Source: JABDOU01 sp041609995
GTDB lineage: Bacteria; Actinomycetota; Acidimicrobiia; Spongiisociales; SHLN01
Assembly (NCBI GenBank): GCA_041609995.1
Contig: JBFIPU010000019.1
Coordinates: forward strand, 1-32,135
Reading direction: 5' to 3'
DNA length: 32,135 nucleotides
Notes under the pieces: generated by a model
The model's database searches: none
What the model was told of the DNA's origin: nothing
What the model saw: only the letters and a program-made list of their open reading frames with translations
Part shown: one piece after another, positions 1-7,200 of the stretch
Position numbering within the stretch: the first letter of the stretch is position 1
Layout of the letters: every line of letters begins with the position of its first letter
Made by a program: the position numbers and the translations under genes

Positions 1-642
1 ATAGACATGCGAACGGATGGCACCGACGGTTGCGGCTCCGGCCTCGATGGCCTCCACGATCTGATCGTTGCGGCTCAGGCGGTGGGCGATCACTTCGCGT
101 AGTCGGGTTGAGGGCTCCGTGATCGGGGGCCCGTGTCCCGGATACATGACATCCAGATCGAGTGCGACCAAGGCCTCCAGCGAGTCGAGGTAGGCGGTCA
201 GGTCTTCGATGATGACCGTCGACTCGCCCATCAGCACATCCCCGATGAAGGCGGTGTCCCCCCAGACAATCGAGATCGAATCGGGGGTGTGCCCCGGTGT
301 GTGGACTACTCGCAGGAGCTCGCTTCCGACCTGGATGTCGCGCCCATCGGCGACCACGGTCTTACGGGCATAAGCAGGCTGGGGATCCATGGCGAACACC
401 GGGGCGTCGAGGCGCTCCCCCACCGGTTCGGCGGCAGGAGCGTGATCCGGGTGATGGTGGGTGACGACCACCGCCTTGGCCCGGCGACCGCCCACCTCGG
501 ACACCACCTTGTCCATGTGATCCGGCATGGTGGGGCCAGGGTCGATCACGGCCACCTCTCCCGCGAAGTCGAGAACGTAGGTGTTGGTACCGGCAGCCGT
601 GTAGGCAGAGGGGTTGTTCGCCAGGACGATATCGAGCTTCAT
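1..642 (-). CDS. Metallo-beta-lactamase-fold hydrolase, LACTB2/glyoxalase II-like (C-terminus beyond the left edge)
   Basis: The reading frame starts at ATG 642 and is still open at base 1, so at least 214 N-terminal residues are present and the C-terminus is missing. The metal-binding signature HxHxDH is seen as THHHPDH (H62, H64, D66, H67), followed by HTPGHT, FIGDVLMGE and YPGHGPP, which supply the remaining ligands of a two-metal hydrolase. After the last ligand the chain continues into a helical stretch, as in LACTB2-type proteins that carry a C-terminal winged helix. These enzymes hydrolyse thioesters or RNA; the substrate cannot be told here. The start codon overlaps the selB stop as ATGA (639-642), so it is probably translationally coupled and belongs to the selAB transcript. 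The fold is certain; the precise function is not. Confidence 0.88.
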   Translation of the reverse strand, partial: MKLDIVLANNPSAYTAAGTNTYVLDFAGEVAVIDPGPTMPDHMDKVVSEVGGRRAKAVVVTHHHPDHAPAAEPVGERLDAPVFAMDPQPAYARKTVVADGRDIQVGSELLRVVHTPGHTPDSISIVWGDTAFIGDVLMGESTVIIEDLTAYLDSLEALVALDLDVMYPGHGPPITEPSTRLREVIAHRLSRNDQIVEAIEAGAATVGAIRSHVY

Positions 643-2420
643 GGCCCCGATTGTATGACAACGCGCCTGTCGCCCTGCCGCCGGGTGACCCGCTGCTGGT
701 CGAGCCACTCGAGCATGGGGACCGCATGGCGCCGGGTCACTCCCAACTCGTCGCGGAACTCGGAAACGGTGAACGGCGCCCTCAACGACTGGACGCGGAT
801 GACCAGGGCGTCCAGAGTCGCGGGTAGATACATCAAGCCGTCAGCCAACTCCACCAGGTCGCCGCGCCGAACCAGGGCATGTACCAGTTCGGATCCGAGG
901 CCCAGATCCCGGACGGGGGTTGGAGCAAAATGATCGGCCTGCAGCCGGCGCCGTGCCTGCCCCCACGCCTCCTCGTCGGCTGCGCCCAACGAGCCGCTGA
1001 AATCGGAGGTGGCGACCGCAGCCTGGTCTTCCACAAGCCGCTCACTCCACCCCACGAGCGCCTCGAGCACCGGCGCATCGACCCCGAGCTGGCTGGCCAG
1101 TTGCGCCTTGGGTATGCCCGACCGGAGCGGGTTCTGAGCCTGATATGCCCTTGCCATCGTCACCGCCTCCGTCTCGAGCTTGGCCGACCAATCGGGAGAC
1201 ATCACCATCGCCCCGGCCCCGATGGCCCCGACCACCTCTCCTCCCCCCGAATGGGCCCGGATCGTCTCGAGTCGATCGGCTCCGCGTGTATCGAGCAACG
1301 CCTCAGCCCGCTCATCCGGCGTGCCCAGCGGACGATCAGCAATCGAGGTGTCGGGGCGTCGGGCGGGAGCCGGATCGAGCACCGTTCCCCCCGCCACCAC
1401 CATGCGGCGGCCGGCGTCGAAGACGACGAAACGATCCCCGGACGAAGCGGCCACACCTTCGCTGAGCGAGATGAGGGCGAGGCCGCGCTCACCGATCGCC
1501 CCCTCCAGGGGACGCAAGCGGACCGGCCAGGCCCCGGCCCCCAGGTGAACAGAGAACGCACCTCGCGCCGTGAGGGGTTCCTCGAGGGTGCGAACCGTCT
1601 GCAGCTCGACCAGCCACCGGCGGCCGGGAGACCAGTCGGACCGAACACCCAGCATTGCACCGCGGCTCACTTCCCGGTGGTCGATGCCCGCCAGGTTGAC
1701 TGCCGTCCGGGTGCCGGGAACCACGACCGAGCGCGGCGTGTCGTGGCTGTGCAACCCCCTCACCCGCACCTCTCGGTCCAGGGGCCAGAGCCACAAACGG
1801 TCGTCGACCGAGATCGATCCTCCGGTCAACGTCCCGGTGACCACCGTTCCGGCGCCGCTCACCGGAAACACCCGGTCTATCCACAGCCGCGGGCGGCCGA
1901 TATCGATCACGCCCGCAGCCTCGACCGCGCTGGCGAGCTCAGCGCGCAGCTCGTCGAGACCCTCCCCGGACACGGCCGACGCCATGACGACCGGAGCACC
2001 TTCGGCTACGGTGCCCGCTGCCTGATCCTCGATCTCCAGTCGTGCGAGTTCGGCGGTCTCTTCGTCGACCAGATCGATCCGGGACACGACAACCACAATG
2101 TGCTGGATCCCGACCGCATCGAGTACCGCCAAGTGCTCTTCCGTCTGCGGCATCCAGCCCTCGTCGGCCGCCACCACGAGGAGGCCGACGTCGATCGACT
2201 CGATTCCGGCGAGCATGTTCTTCAGAAACTTCTCGTGACCGGGAACGTCGACGAACCCGACCTCAACGCCGCCGGGCAGCGTCGTCCAGGCAAAGCCGAG
2301 ATCGATCGTCAGTCCCCGGCGCTTTTCTTCTTCCCACCGGTCCGGGTCGCGACCGGTGAGGGCCTGGACGAGGGTCGACTTGCCGTGATCGACGTGTCCG
2401 GCGGTGCCGATGACTGGCAT
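639..2420 (-). CDS. selB: Selenocysteine-specific translation elongation factor SelB
   Basis: SelB is a GTPase that brings Sec-tRNA(Sec) to UGA codons marked by a SECIS hairpin. The 593 residues match the usual bacterial length. G1 is GHVDHGKST (8-16), the switch region RRGLTIDLGFA follows, and G3 is DVPGHEKF (58-65). EF-Tu-like beta-barrel domains follow. The last 250 or so residues read as winged helices, the RNA-binding part that separates SelB from EF-Tu. The G4 guanine-specificity motif, normally NKxD or TKxD, reads SRID (113-116), which is unusual. The gene lies 6 bp behind selA and overlaps the downstream metallo-hydrolase by ATGA. Neither tRNA-Sec, selD nor an obvious selenoprotein gene is visible here. 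Confidence 0.96.
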   Translation of the reverse strand: MPVIGTAGHVDHGKSTLVQALTGRDPDRWEEEKRRGLTIDLGFAWTTLPGGVEVGFVDVPGHEKFLKNMLAGIESIDVGLLVVAADEGWMPQTEEHLAVLDAVGIQHIVVVVSRIDLVDEETAELARLEIEDQAAGTVAEGAPVVMASAVSGEGLDELRAELASAVEAAGVIDIGRPRLWIDRVFPVSGAGTVVTGTLTGGSISVDDRLWLWPLDREVRVRGLHSHDTPRSVVVPGTRTAVNLAGIDHREVSRGAMLGVRSDWSPGRRWLVELQTVRTLEEPLTARGAFSVHLGAGAWPVRLRPLEGAIGERGLALISLSEGVAASSGDRFVVFDAGRRMVVAGGTVLDPAPARRPDTSIADRPLGTPDERAEALLDTRGADRLETIRAHSGGGEVVGAIGAGAMVMSPDWSAKLETEAVTMARAYQAQNPLRSGIPKAQLASQLGVDAPVLEALVGWSERLVEDQAAVATSDFSGSLGAADEEAWGQARRRLQADHFAPTPVRDLGLGSELVHALVRRGDLVELADGLMYLPATLDALVIRVQSLRAPFTVSEFRDELGVTRRHAVPMLEWLDQQRVTRRQGDRRVVIQSGP

Positions 2421-2426
2421 CGGGCG

Positions 2427-3740
2427 TCAGCTGGAGAAGGCGGCCAGCGCCTTGGCGATGACCTCATCATCGCGCCGGTCCACGGACCGCAGATCGACGA
2501 ACAGGTCTCCCTCGGACCGTCGAGAGACGATGGGCGGATCCTGGTCGAGCAGTGCCCGCCAGCGTCGATCCGTCGCCGGGCCCGGGATGCGGATGACCGG
2601 CCCGACGATCTCCAACCCCGGCAGCGTCCCGCCGCCGGCGAGCGACGATGCGGTCACAACTTCGCCCGAGCTGCCTGCGACCCGGGCGGACCGAGCTGCC
2701 AGCTCCTCTTCGGGTTGGGTTGCCATGTCCCAAATGGGGATTTCCTCGCCCCGGCCGTCGGCATAGAGATCGAGGGTGGCCGCCAAGCCGGCCAGCACGC
2801 CGCTCGAACACCGCATGGCCCGGGCGGCCGGATGGCTGCGAAGCCGAGAAATGAGCCGGGTCGAGCCCACGATGACCCCGGCCTGAGGTCCACCGAGCAA
2901 CTTGTCACCGGAGAACAACACGAGATCGGCGCCGGCCGCCACGACCTGGCGGACGCCCGGCTCGTGTTTCAGCCAGCCCGGCGGCCCTCCCGGGATCCAG
3001 GGCGCAGCTTCGTCGAGCAGGCCGCTGCCGACATCGGCGATCAGCTGAACGCCCCGCCGGTGAGCGAGCTGAGCCAATTCTTCGTACCCGACCTCGGCCA
3101 CGAACCCAGTGGTCCGATAGTTCGATGGGTGTACTTTCAGCACCGCCGCGGTATCGGCGTCGATGGCTGCGTCGTAGTCCCGCAGATGGGTTTTGTTGGT
3201 GGTTCCAACCTCGACCATCACGGTCCCGGTCGCCGCCATCAGCTCGGGCAGCCGGTACGAGCCGCCGATCTCGATCAGCTCTCCTCGTGAAACGGGAACT
3301 TCTCGGCCCTGATATAGCGCCGACAGCGTCAAGTAGAGCCCGGCGGCATTGTTGTTGACGACCATCGCCGCCTCGGCACCTGTCAGCCGAGCCAACAGCT
3401 CGTGGACATAGCCGGCCCGGTCGCCGCGGGTCCCGTCAGCCAGTTTCATCTCGGCGTTGCTGTACCCGGCTCCCACGTGAGCGACGGCATCGGCGGCCTC
3501 GGGGTGGAGAGGTGCCCGCCCCAAATTGGTATGCAGCAACACACCGGTGGCGTTGATGACCCGATGGGGACGACGAAGGGTCCACGAGCGGGCGGTTTCG
3601 GCCGCGTTCGCCTCGGGGTCGGATCCGTCCTGGCGGGCTTGGTCGATGGCAGCGCGGGCCACTTCGACCCGGAGCAGGTGGGGAAGGGACGCATCGAGTT
3701 GGCGAGACAGAGCGTCAACCGACGGAAGACGATGGGTCAT
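2427..3740 (-). CDS. selA: L-seryl-tRNA(Sec) selenium transferase SelA
   Basis: SelA is a pyridoxal-phosphate enzyme that converts Ser-tRNA(Sec) to Sec-tRNA(Sec) using selenophosphate. The 437-residue product opens with a helical N-terminal domain (LPHLLRVEVARAAID). It has the family blocks RVINATGVLLHTNLGRAPL, VNNNAAGLYLTLSAL and EVGTTNKTHLRDY. The cofactor-binding lysine is K280 in FSGDKLLGGPQAG. Length and motifs agree with the bacterial decameric type (E. coli SelA is 463 residues). It is the first gene of the selA-selB-hydrolase operon. The ATG at 3740 lies 6 nt behind a TACGCT box with no ribosome-binding site, which supports this start and suggests a leaderless message. Confidence 0.96.
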   Translation of the reverse strand: MTHRLPSVDALSRQLDASLPHLLRVEVARAAIDQARQDGSDPEANAAETARSWTLRRPHRVINATGVLLHTNLGRAPLHPEAADAVAHVGAGYSNAEMKLADGTRGDRAGYVHELLARLTGAEAAMVVNNNAAGLYLTLSALYQGREVPVSRGELIEIGGSYRLPELMAATGTVMVEVGTTNKTHLRDYDAAIDADTAAVLKVHPSNYRTTGFVAEVGYEELAQLAHRRGVQLIADVGSGLLDEAAPWIPGGPPGWLKHEPGVRQVVAAGADLVLFSGDKLLGGPQAGVIVGSTRLISRLRSHPAARAMRCSSGVLAGLAATLDLYADGRGEEIPIWDMATQPEEELAARSARVAGSSGEVVTASSLAGGGTLPGLEIVGPVIRIPGPATDRRWRALLDQDPPIVSRRSEGDLFVDLRSVDRRDDEVIAKALAAFSS

Positions 3741-3746
3741 GAGTCC

Positions 3747-3752
3747 AGCGTA
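3747..3752 (-). promoter_or_regulatory. -10 box of selA operon (leaderless)
   Basis: TACGCT on the minus strand ends 6 nt before the selA ATG at 3740, and no Shine-Dalgarno sequence lies between. No good -35 element is visible. Transcription would begin at or within one or two bases of the start codon. Confidence 0.5.
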
Positions 3753-3766
3753 GAGGCCGGGGGGCG

Positions 3767-4036
3767 CTAGTGCTGAGCCCGGCGTAGCGCCGCTGCCGCC
3801 CTACGCCGTTCGCTCTCGGTATAGCCACCCCAGATGCCATATGGCTCGCGAATCGTGAGGGCGTAATCGCGACACTCCTCGATCACCGGACAGACCGCAC
3901 AGATCGCTTTGGCCCGAGTTTCGCGACGCTCACGCTCGTCCTTGCGCTCGGCAGAAGAAGGTGGAAAGAACAGGCTCGCCTGGCCTCCGGTGCACAACGC
4001 ATCCTCTTGCCATTGACGATCGGACGCTTGCAGCAC
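3767..4036 (-). CDS. WhiB-family iron-sulfur transcriptional regulator
   Basis: WhiB proteins bind a [4Fe-4S] cluster and regulate transcription together with the principal sigma factor in actinobacteria. The four cluster cysteines are present with the family spacing (C15, then C46-x2-C49-x5-C55), as are LFFPPS, the turn motif GIWGG (67-71) and a basic tail ESERRRAAAALRR. I chose the GTG at 4036, giving 89 residues, because AGGGAG lies 8 nt upstream and the protein then begins just before the conserved W-x4-LC segment. A longer frame to an ATG at 4150 would overlap the divergent membrane-protein gene. It resembles the WhiB1/WhiB2 type more than WhiB7, but I cannot assign a subfamily. The target genes are unknown. 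Confidence 0.93.
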   Translation of the reverse strand: MLQASDRQWQEDALCTGGQASLFFPPSSAERKDERERRETRAKAICAVCPVIEECRDYALTIREPYGIWGGYTESERRRAAAALRRAQH

Positions 4037-4149
4037 CCCGGTCTCTCCCTCTTGTGTCAGCGCCGCCAACCTACCACCGGCCCCATGGCGACTCAAGATG
4101 AAATTGCGCCATTTTTCGCACAAATACGGTTCAAACGGCAGACGGGCCA

Positions 4150-4155
4150 TATCAT
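4150..4155 (+). promoter_or_regulatory. -10 box of YihY-family gene (leaderless)
   Basis: TATCAT ends 7 nt before the ATG at 4163 with no ribosome-binding site between. It is one reason for placing the YihY-family start at 4163 rather than at an upstream ATG at 4085. Confidence 0.4.
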
Positions 4156-4162
4156 CGCCCGG

Positions 4163-4948
4163 ATGCGGTTTCTGCGCGACGTCCAGCGGCGCTTCACTCG
4201 CCGGGGAGGCCGCTACCTGGCCGCCGGGCTTGCGTTCCTCGCGTTCCTCGCACTGTTTCCGATATTGCTGGTCGCCACCGCCGTGACCGGATGGCTCTTC
4301 GCCGATGATCCGGGGGTGGTGGATGCGATCATCGAAACGCTCGGGCTCGGACCCGACACCACGGGCCTCGTCACCGGTCTGCTCCAGCAGAGCCAGGCCA
4401 GCGCACTGGCGGCCTCCATCATCGGTTTCGTGGGGATGCTCTGGACCGGCATGAGCATGGCCGGAGCGGTCGCCTATCTCTACAACGCCGCGTGGGGCGT
4501 CCCCAGTCGTGGGTTTCTGGGACGGATCATCGGCCTCGGATGGTTGATCGGGGCCGGGATCCTCTTCATCGGCTCGGTATTTCTCACCGGCTTCTTCATC
4601 AGAACTCCCTGGCTGGCATCGATACTCGGCACCCTCACGGCGTTCGGGCTGTTCGTCTGGACATCCAGAGTGTTACCCAATCGGCCCATCCATTGGCAAG
4701 CCACCCTGGTGGGAGCGGCGTTCGGGGCGCTCGGATTCGAGATCCTGGCGTTCATCGGCGCCGCGATCCTGCCCCGGATGTTGGACGGGTTCTCGAGCCT
4801 GTACGGGTCCCTGGGGGTGGTGTTCGCGCTGCTCGCCTGGATTTACCTTCTCAGCTGGGTGGTGACGTATTCGGCGATGATCGAAGGAACTGCCGGGAAA
4901 CGAGCCATCGGCGAACCAACCGAGGAGGTGTTCGGGCTCGATGTGTAA
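4163..4948 (+). CDS. YihY/BrkB-family inner membrane protein
   Basis: This is an integral membrane protein of 261 residues with about six hydrophobic segments, starting with YLAAGLAFLAFLALFPILLVA near residues 17-37. Family features are the glycine-rich RGGRYLAAGLAF entry, the LWTGMSMAGAVAYLYNAAWGVP loop and the LYGSLGVVFALLAWIYLLSW segment near the C-terminus. YihY proteins were once thought to be RNase BN, but that assignment was withdrawn and their role is not settled. The start at 4163 is preferred over ATG 4085 and 4007 because it follows a TATCAT box and because the upstream residues are not hydrophobic or conserved. It is divergent from the WhiB gene; the 126 bp between them holds an AT-rich stretch (4098-4130) likely to contain promoter elements. 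It converges on the NfeD-like gene with only 6 bp between. Confidence 0.88.
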   Translation: MRFLRDVQRRFTRRGGRYLAAGLAFLAFLALFPILLVATAVTGWLFADDPGVVDAIIETLGLGPDTTGLVTGLLQQSQASALAASIIGFVGMLWTGMSMAGAVAYLYNAAWGVPSRGFLGRIIGLGWLIGAGILFIGSVFLTGFFIRTPWLASILGTLTAFGLFVWTSRVLPNRPIHWQATLVGAAFGALGFEILAFIGAAILPRMLDGFSSLYGSLGVVFALLAWIYLLSWVVTYSAMIEGTAGKRAIGEPTEEVFGLDV

Positions 4949-4954
4949 ACCGGC

Positions 4955-6103
4955 TCAGTCGACGGATTCATCAGCGGGATCCACCTCCAGCACCACGCCG
5001 ACGACACGCGTGATGAGCACCTCGTCGCCCGGACGAAGACTGGCAGCCCGGGCGCTGGTGGCGCGCCAACGGGCTCCATCGATCTGAACCTCACCATTCG
5101 GATCGAATTCGGTGACAGCGATCGCATTGCGCCCGACCAGGTGTTCTCGCCCGATGGTCGGCGTCGAAAAGCGCGCTCGTACCACCGTCGTCATCGCAAA
5201 CACCACCCAGGCAATCAACGCAAGCAGCGACAGCGCGATTCCCCACCAGGGCATCTCGAGGCCCGGCTTCTCTTCGATGAGTAATAGCCCGCCGCTGACG
5301 AAAGCCACCGTGCCGACCACGCTTCTCCACGACGGCCGAAGTCGCTGGAAATCGATGAAGAGCGAGAGGGTTCCGGCGACAACGAGGGCGACCGCCCACC
5401 AACGGGCGGGAAGCACCGAAAACCCGTAGCCGCTCAAGAAGAGACACACGACTGCGACTGCTGCCGCCACTCCCACCCCGGCCGCATAGAACTCGAACGC
5501 CGCTACCGCCAGCCCGGCCACGAGTAGAAACAACGCCGCAGACGGGCTGAGCGCCAGTCGCAGGAGCCGATCGAGGAGCGGGGGATCGTGAAACACCACC
5601 TCGGTGGCGGGAAGCAGCAGATCGGGTAGTTCGATGGAAGGCGCCACGACATCGATCATGACGATCGAGCCGTCAGAAAGGCTCATGCTCTGCTCGTGGG
5701 CAAGCAGCAAGACCCCGCGCAGAGCGGGGGCCTCGGCATCTGCAGCCAGAGGAGGCGGTCCGTAGACGAGCTGGGCCGACTCGATGACTGCGCGCATCTC
5801 TTTGGTAGGAGTGCGGGCATCGGGGGCAACCCAGGTGACCACGGGCACCGGTGGGTTGGCGAAGACCTCAGCGAGCCGACCGCCGTCTCCCAAGACCGCA
5901 TTGGCGTCGAATTGGACAATGGCGAGCCGGCTGTCGTCCGCGATCTCGACCAGGGTTCGCTCGACGAAATCGGCCGTTCGGTCGTCGAGGTAGCGCTCGA
6001 TGCGGATCACATCGATAGACCCTTCTTTGGCGCGGGCGGGAGGAGAGGCGGATACCGCGAGCAAGCATACGACCGCCACCAGCACCGTCAGAATCCGTCT
6101 CAT
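4955..6103 (-). CDS. NfeD-like membrane protein with degenerate ClpP-class N-terminal domain
   Basis: This 382-residue protein has the layout of long NfeD proteins. A signal peptide (MRRILTVLVAVVCLLAVSASPPARA) is followed by an extracytoplasmic ClpP/SppA-like domain of roughly 27-185, then four or more membrane segments (about 190-310), then a C-terminal soluble OB-fold domain (GREHLVGRNAIAVTEF to the end). The start of the protease-like domain is recognisable (IDVIRIERYLDDRTADFVERTL), and VPVVTWVAPDARTPTKEM sits where the family has PVxxYVxPxGA. The catalytic Ser-Gly block and the Lys region expected of active NfeD1b proteases are not visible, and the domain is shorter than usual. It is therefore probably not a working protease. 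NfeD proteins usually pair with stomatin/flotillin homologues, but none is adjacent. Confidence 0.82.
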   Translation of the reverse strand: MRRILTVLVAVVCLLAVSASPPARAKEGSIDVIRIERYLDDRTADFVERTLVEIADDSRLAIVQFDANAVLGDGGRLAEVFANPPVPVVTWVAPDARTPTKEMRAVIESAQLVYGPPPLAADAEAPALRGVLLLAHEQSMSLSDGSIVMIDVVAPSIELPDLLLPATEVVFHDPPLLDRLLRLALSPSAALFLLVAGLAVAAFEFYAAGVGVAAAVAVVCLFLSGYGFSVLPARWWAVALVVAGTLSLFIDFQRLRPSWRSVVGTVAFVSGGLLLIEEKPGLEMPWWGIALSLLALIAWVVFAMTTVVRARFSTPTIGREHLVGRNAIAVTEFDPNGEVQIDGARWRATSARAASLRPGDEVLITRVVGVVLEVDPADESVD

Positions 6104-6112
6104 ACGGCTGCA

Positions 6113-6118
6113 ATCCTA
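6113..6118 (-). promoter_or_regulatory. -10 box of NfeD-like gene (leaderless)
   Basis: TAGGAT on the minus strand ends 9 nt before the ATG at 6103, and no ribosome-binding site lies between. The promoter is divergent from that of the receiver-domain gene within an 80-bp intergenic space. Confidence 0.4.
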
Positions 6119-6169
6119 TGTGCCGTCGGACATTCCGGTTCCGTGGATTTGCCGCTTCCGGGGTGGTAG

Positions 6170-6175
6170 TAACGT
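6170..6175 (+). promoter_or_regulatory. -10 box of receiver gene (leaderless)
   Basis: TAACGT ends 8 nt before the ATG at 6184 with no ribosome-binding site between. It supports starting the receiver protein at 6184 rather than at the ATG at 6118. Confidence 0.45.
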
Positions 6176-6183
6176 TCGCAATC

Positions 6184-6555
6184 ATGACCAACGTGCTGCT
6201 GGTGGCCGATGAGGCCTGGGTCTACAACGACGTGGTTGCGTCACTCACCGATCCTGATACCGAGCTCGCGTACATCACCGAGCCCGCTGAGCTGACCGAG
6301 GCGGTCAAGCACCAACAGCCGGATGTGGCCATCATCGACATGCAGGTCGGTTCCAAAGGCGGCATGGCGCTGGCCCGCAGCCTGCGGGAGGCGCACGCCC
6401 TCGACGGCGCTCCCGAGGTTCCGGTCGTGCTGCTTCTCGATCGAGCGGCCGACGCCTTCTTGGCCAAGCGCTCGGCGGCGGACGCGTGGGTCCAAAAGCC
6501 GTTCAGCGCTGCCGACCTACGCGAAGCCATATCCAAGGCCATCGCTCGTCGCTAA
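6184..6555 (+). CDS. Single-domain response-regulator receiver protein
   Basis: The 123-residue product is one CheY-like domain and nothing else. The acidic pair is D9-E10 (LLVADE), the phospho-acceptor is D52 (AIIDMQ) and the conserved lysine is K105 (WVQKPFS). The usual Ser/Thr switch residue after strand 4 is replaced: VPVVLLLDRA has Leu (about L85) in that position, so the normal conformational response may be altered. There is no output domain and no adjacent histidine kinase. The orphan kinase at 12661 is about 6 kb away and no link is shown. Such stand-alone receivers act in phosphorelays or by protein-protein contact. The gene ends 31 bp before tRNA-Pro and could be co-transcribed with it. 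Confidence 0.87.
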   Translation: MTNVLLVADEAWVYNDVVASLTDPDTELAYITEPAELTEAVKHQQPDVAIIDMQVGSKGGMALARSLREAHALDGAPEVPVVLLLDRAADAFLAKRSAADAWVQKPFSAADLREAISKAIARR

Positions 6556-6586
6556 GCTCCTGATCCCGCTCCGCGGGGAGCCACGA

Positions 6587-6663
6587 CGGGACGTGGCGCA
6601 GGTTGGTAGCGCGCAGCGTTCGGGACGCTGAGGTCGCGGGTTCAAATCCCGCCGTCCCGACCA
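6587..6663 (+). tRNA. tRNA-Pro (anticodon CGG)
   Basis: A full cloverleaf folds here. The acceptor stem CGGGACG pairs with CGTCCCG (6653-6659), followed by discriminator A and an encoded CCA (6661-6663). The D stem is GCGC/GCGC, the anticodon stem CAGCG/CGCTG carries the loop TTCGGGA with anticodon CGG, and the T arm is CGCGGGTTCAAATCCCG. The C1-G72 pair is typical of bacterial tRNA-Pro. It reads CCG, a common proline codon in this GC-rich genome. The space to the upstream receiver gene is only 31 bp and contains a small CCCGC-TCC-GCGGG hairpin (6565-6577). Downstream lie partial tRNA copies, annotated separately. Confidence 0.97.
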
Positions 6664-6712
6664 ATCAATGCTGTAGGACAACTCCACGTTCCACGAAAAT
6701 GACCGCTCCTTC

Positions 6713-6993
6713 CGGCGGGATTTGAGGCGGACGCGCAGCGGACGCCCCCAAATCCAGGAGTTGCGCAGCAACTCCCAAGGAACGCGAAGCGTTCCCGCCG
6801 TCCCGACCACGAACTCCTTACGAACAGATCACAGTTCCAGCGCGGCCAACTCAGATCAATACGGGATTTGAACCCGAGCGACCGCGCAGCGGGCGCCGTG
6901 AGCGAAGCGAACGACCCAAATCCAGGAGTTGCCGTCCCCTGGAGTTGCGCAGCAACTCCCAAGGAACGCGAAGCGTTCCCGCCGTCCCGACCA
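6713..6993. repeat. tRNA-Pro tail repeats with trinucleotide-loop hairpins
   Basis: Two units follow the tRNA. Each begins with an inverted copy of its T arm: 6713-6725 is the exact reverse complement of tRNA bases 6642-6654 (13 nt), and 6862-6876 that of 6637-6651 (15 nt). Each ends in a direct copy of the last 17 nt of the tRNA including CCA (6793-6809 and 6977-6993, matching 6647-6663). Before each direct copy stand two perfect hairpins, GGAGTTGC-GCA-GCAACTCC (6757-6775, 6941-6959) and GGAACGC-GAA-GCGTTCC (6779-6795, 6963-6979). The block 6757-6809 is identical over 53 nt to 6941-6993. The tRNA 3' end thus recurs at intervals of 146 and 184 bp. The hairpin block appears to interrupt the T-arm sequence (CAAATCC ... 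CCCGCCG). GNA loops closed by C-G are known to be exceptionally stable in DNA. Confidence 0.9.
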
Positions 6994-7187
6994 AGAGAGA
7001 TGCCCTCGCCGGAACCCCGGACCATGTGTTGGCTGCCCTCCTCATGGGTGCGTTGTCTGGACGCGATGTTGCGCCGCCAGGACGCGATGCTGTACATGAC
7101 GTCACGTCGACATAGCGGGCGTGGTCTCCTGTCCCCGGCCGGCGTAGCGCGTTGCCGTTCCCGCACGCAGGCGTCGACACCGATCCC

Positions 7188-7193
7188 TAGCCT
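7188..7193 (+). promoter_or_regulatory. -10 box of 110-aa membrane protein gene (leaderless)
   Basis: TAGCCT ends 7 nt before the ATG at 7201 without a ribosome-binding site, in the same arrangement as other genes of the window. Confidence 0.4.
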
Positions 7194-7200
7194 GCCTCCG

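Larger units (their letters stand above)
6664..7200. other. Gene-free 537-bp stretch after tRNA-Pro
   Basis: No convincing gene lies here; open frames that cross it consist of repeat sequence. The first 330 bp contain the tRNA-derived repeat cluster (6713-6993). The remaining 200 bp hold a direct repeat of GGACGCGATG (7059-7068 and 7080-7089), a perfect TGACGTCA palindrome (7097-7104) and the -10 box of the next gene. No integrase or attachment-type core flanking a mobile element is evident. Confidence 0.7.

Noticed and set aside
879..3290. An 803-codon open frame on the plus strand opposite selA and selB
   Set aside because: It is the antisense of two intact, well-conserved genes; its product is rich in Arg, Pro, Gly and His without any fold or membrane pattern, as expected from GC-rich codon bias.
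6713..6993. A CRISPR array
   Set aside because: There are only two units, the spacing is unequal, the repeats are several separate palindromes plus tRNA fragments, and no cas gene is present.
6868..7200. A longer start for the 110-residue membrane protein, extending into the tRNA repeat cluster
   Set aside because: The added residues are translated palindromes and tRNA fragments; hydrophobicity and the -10 box agree with 7201.
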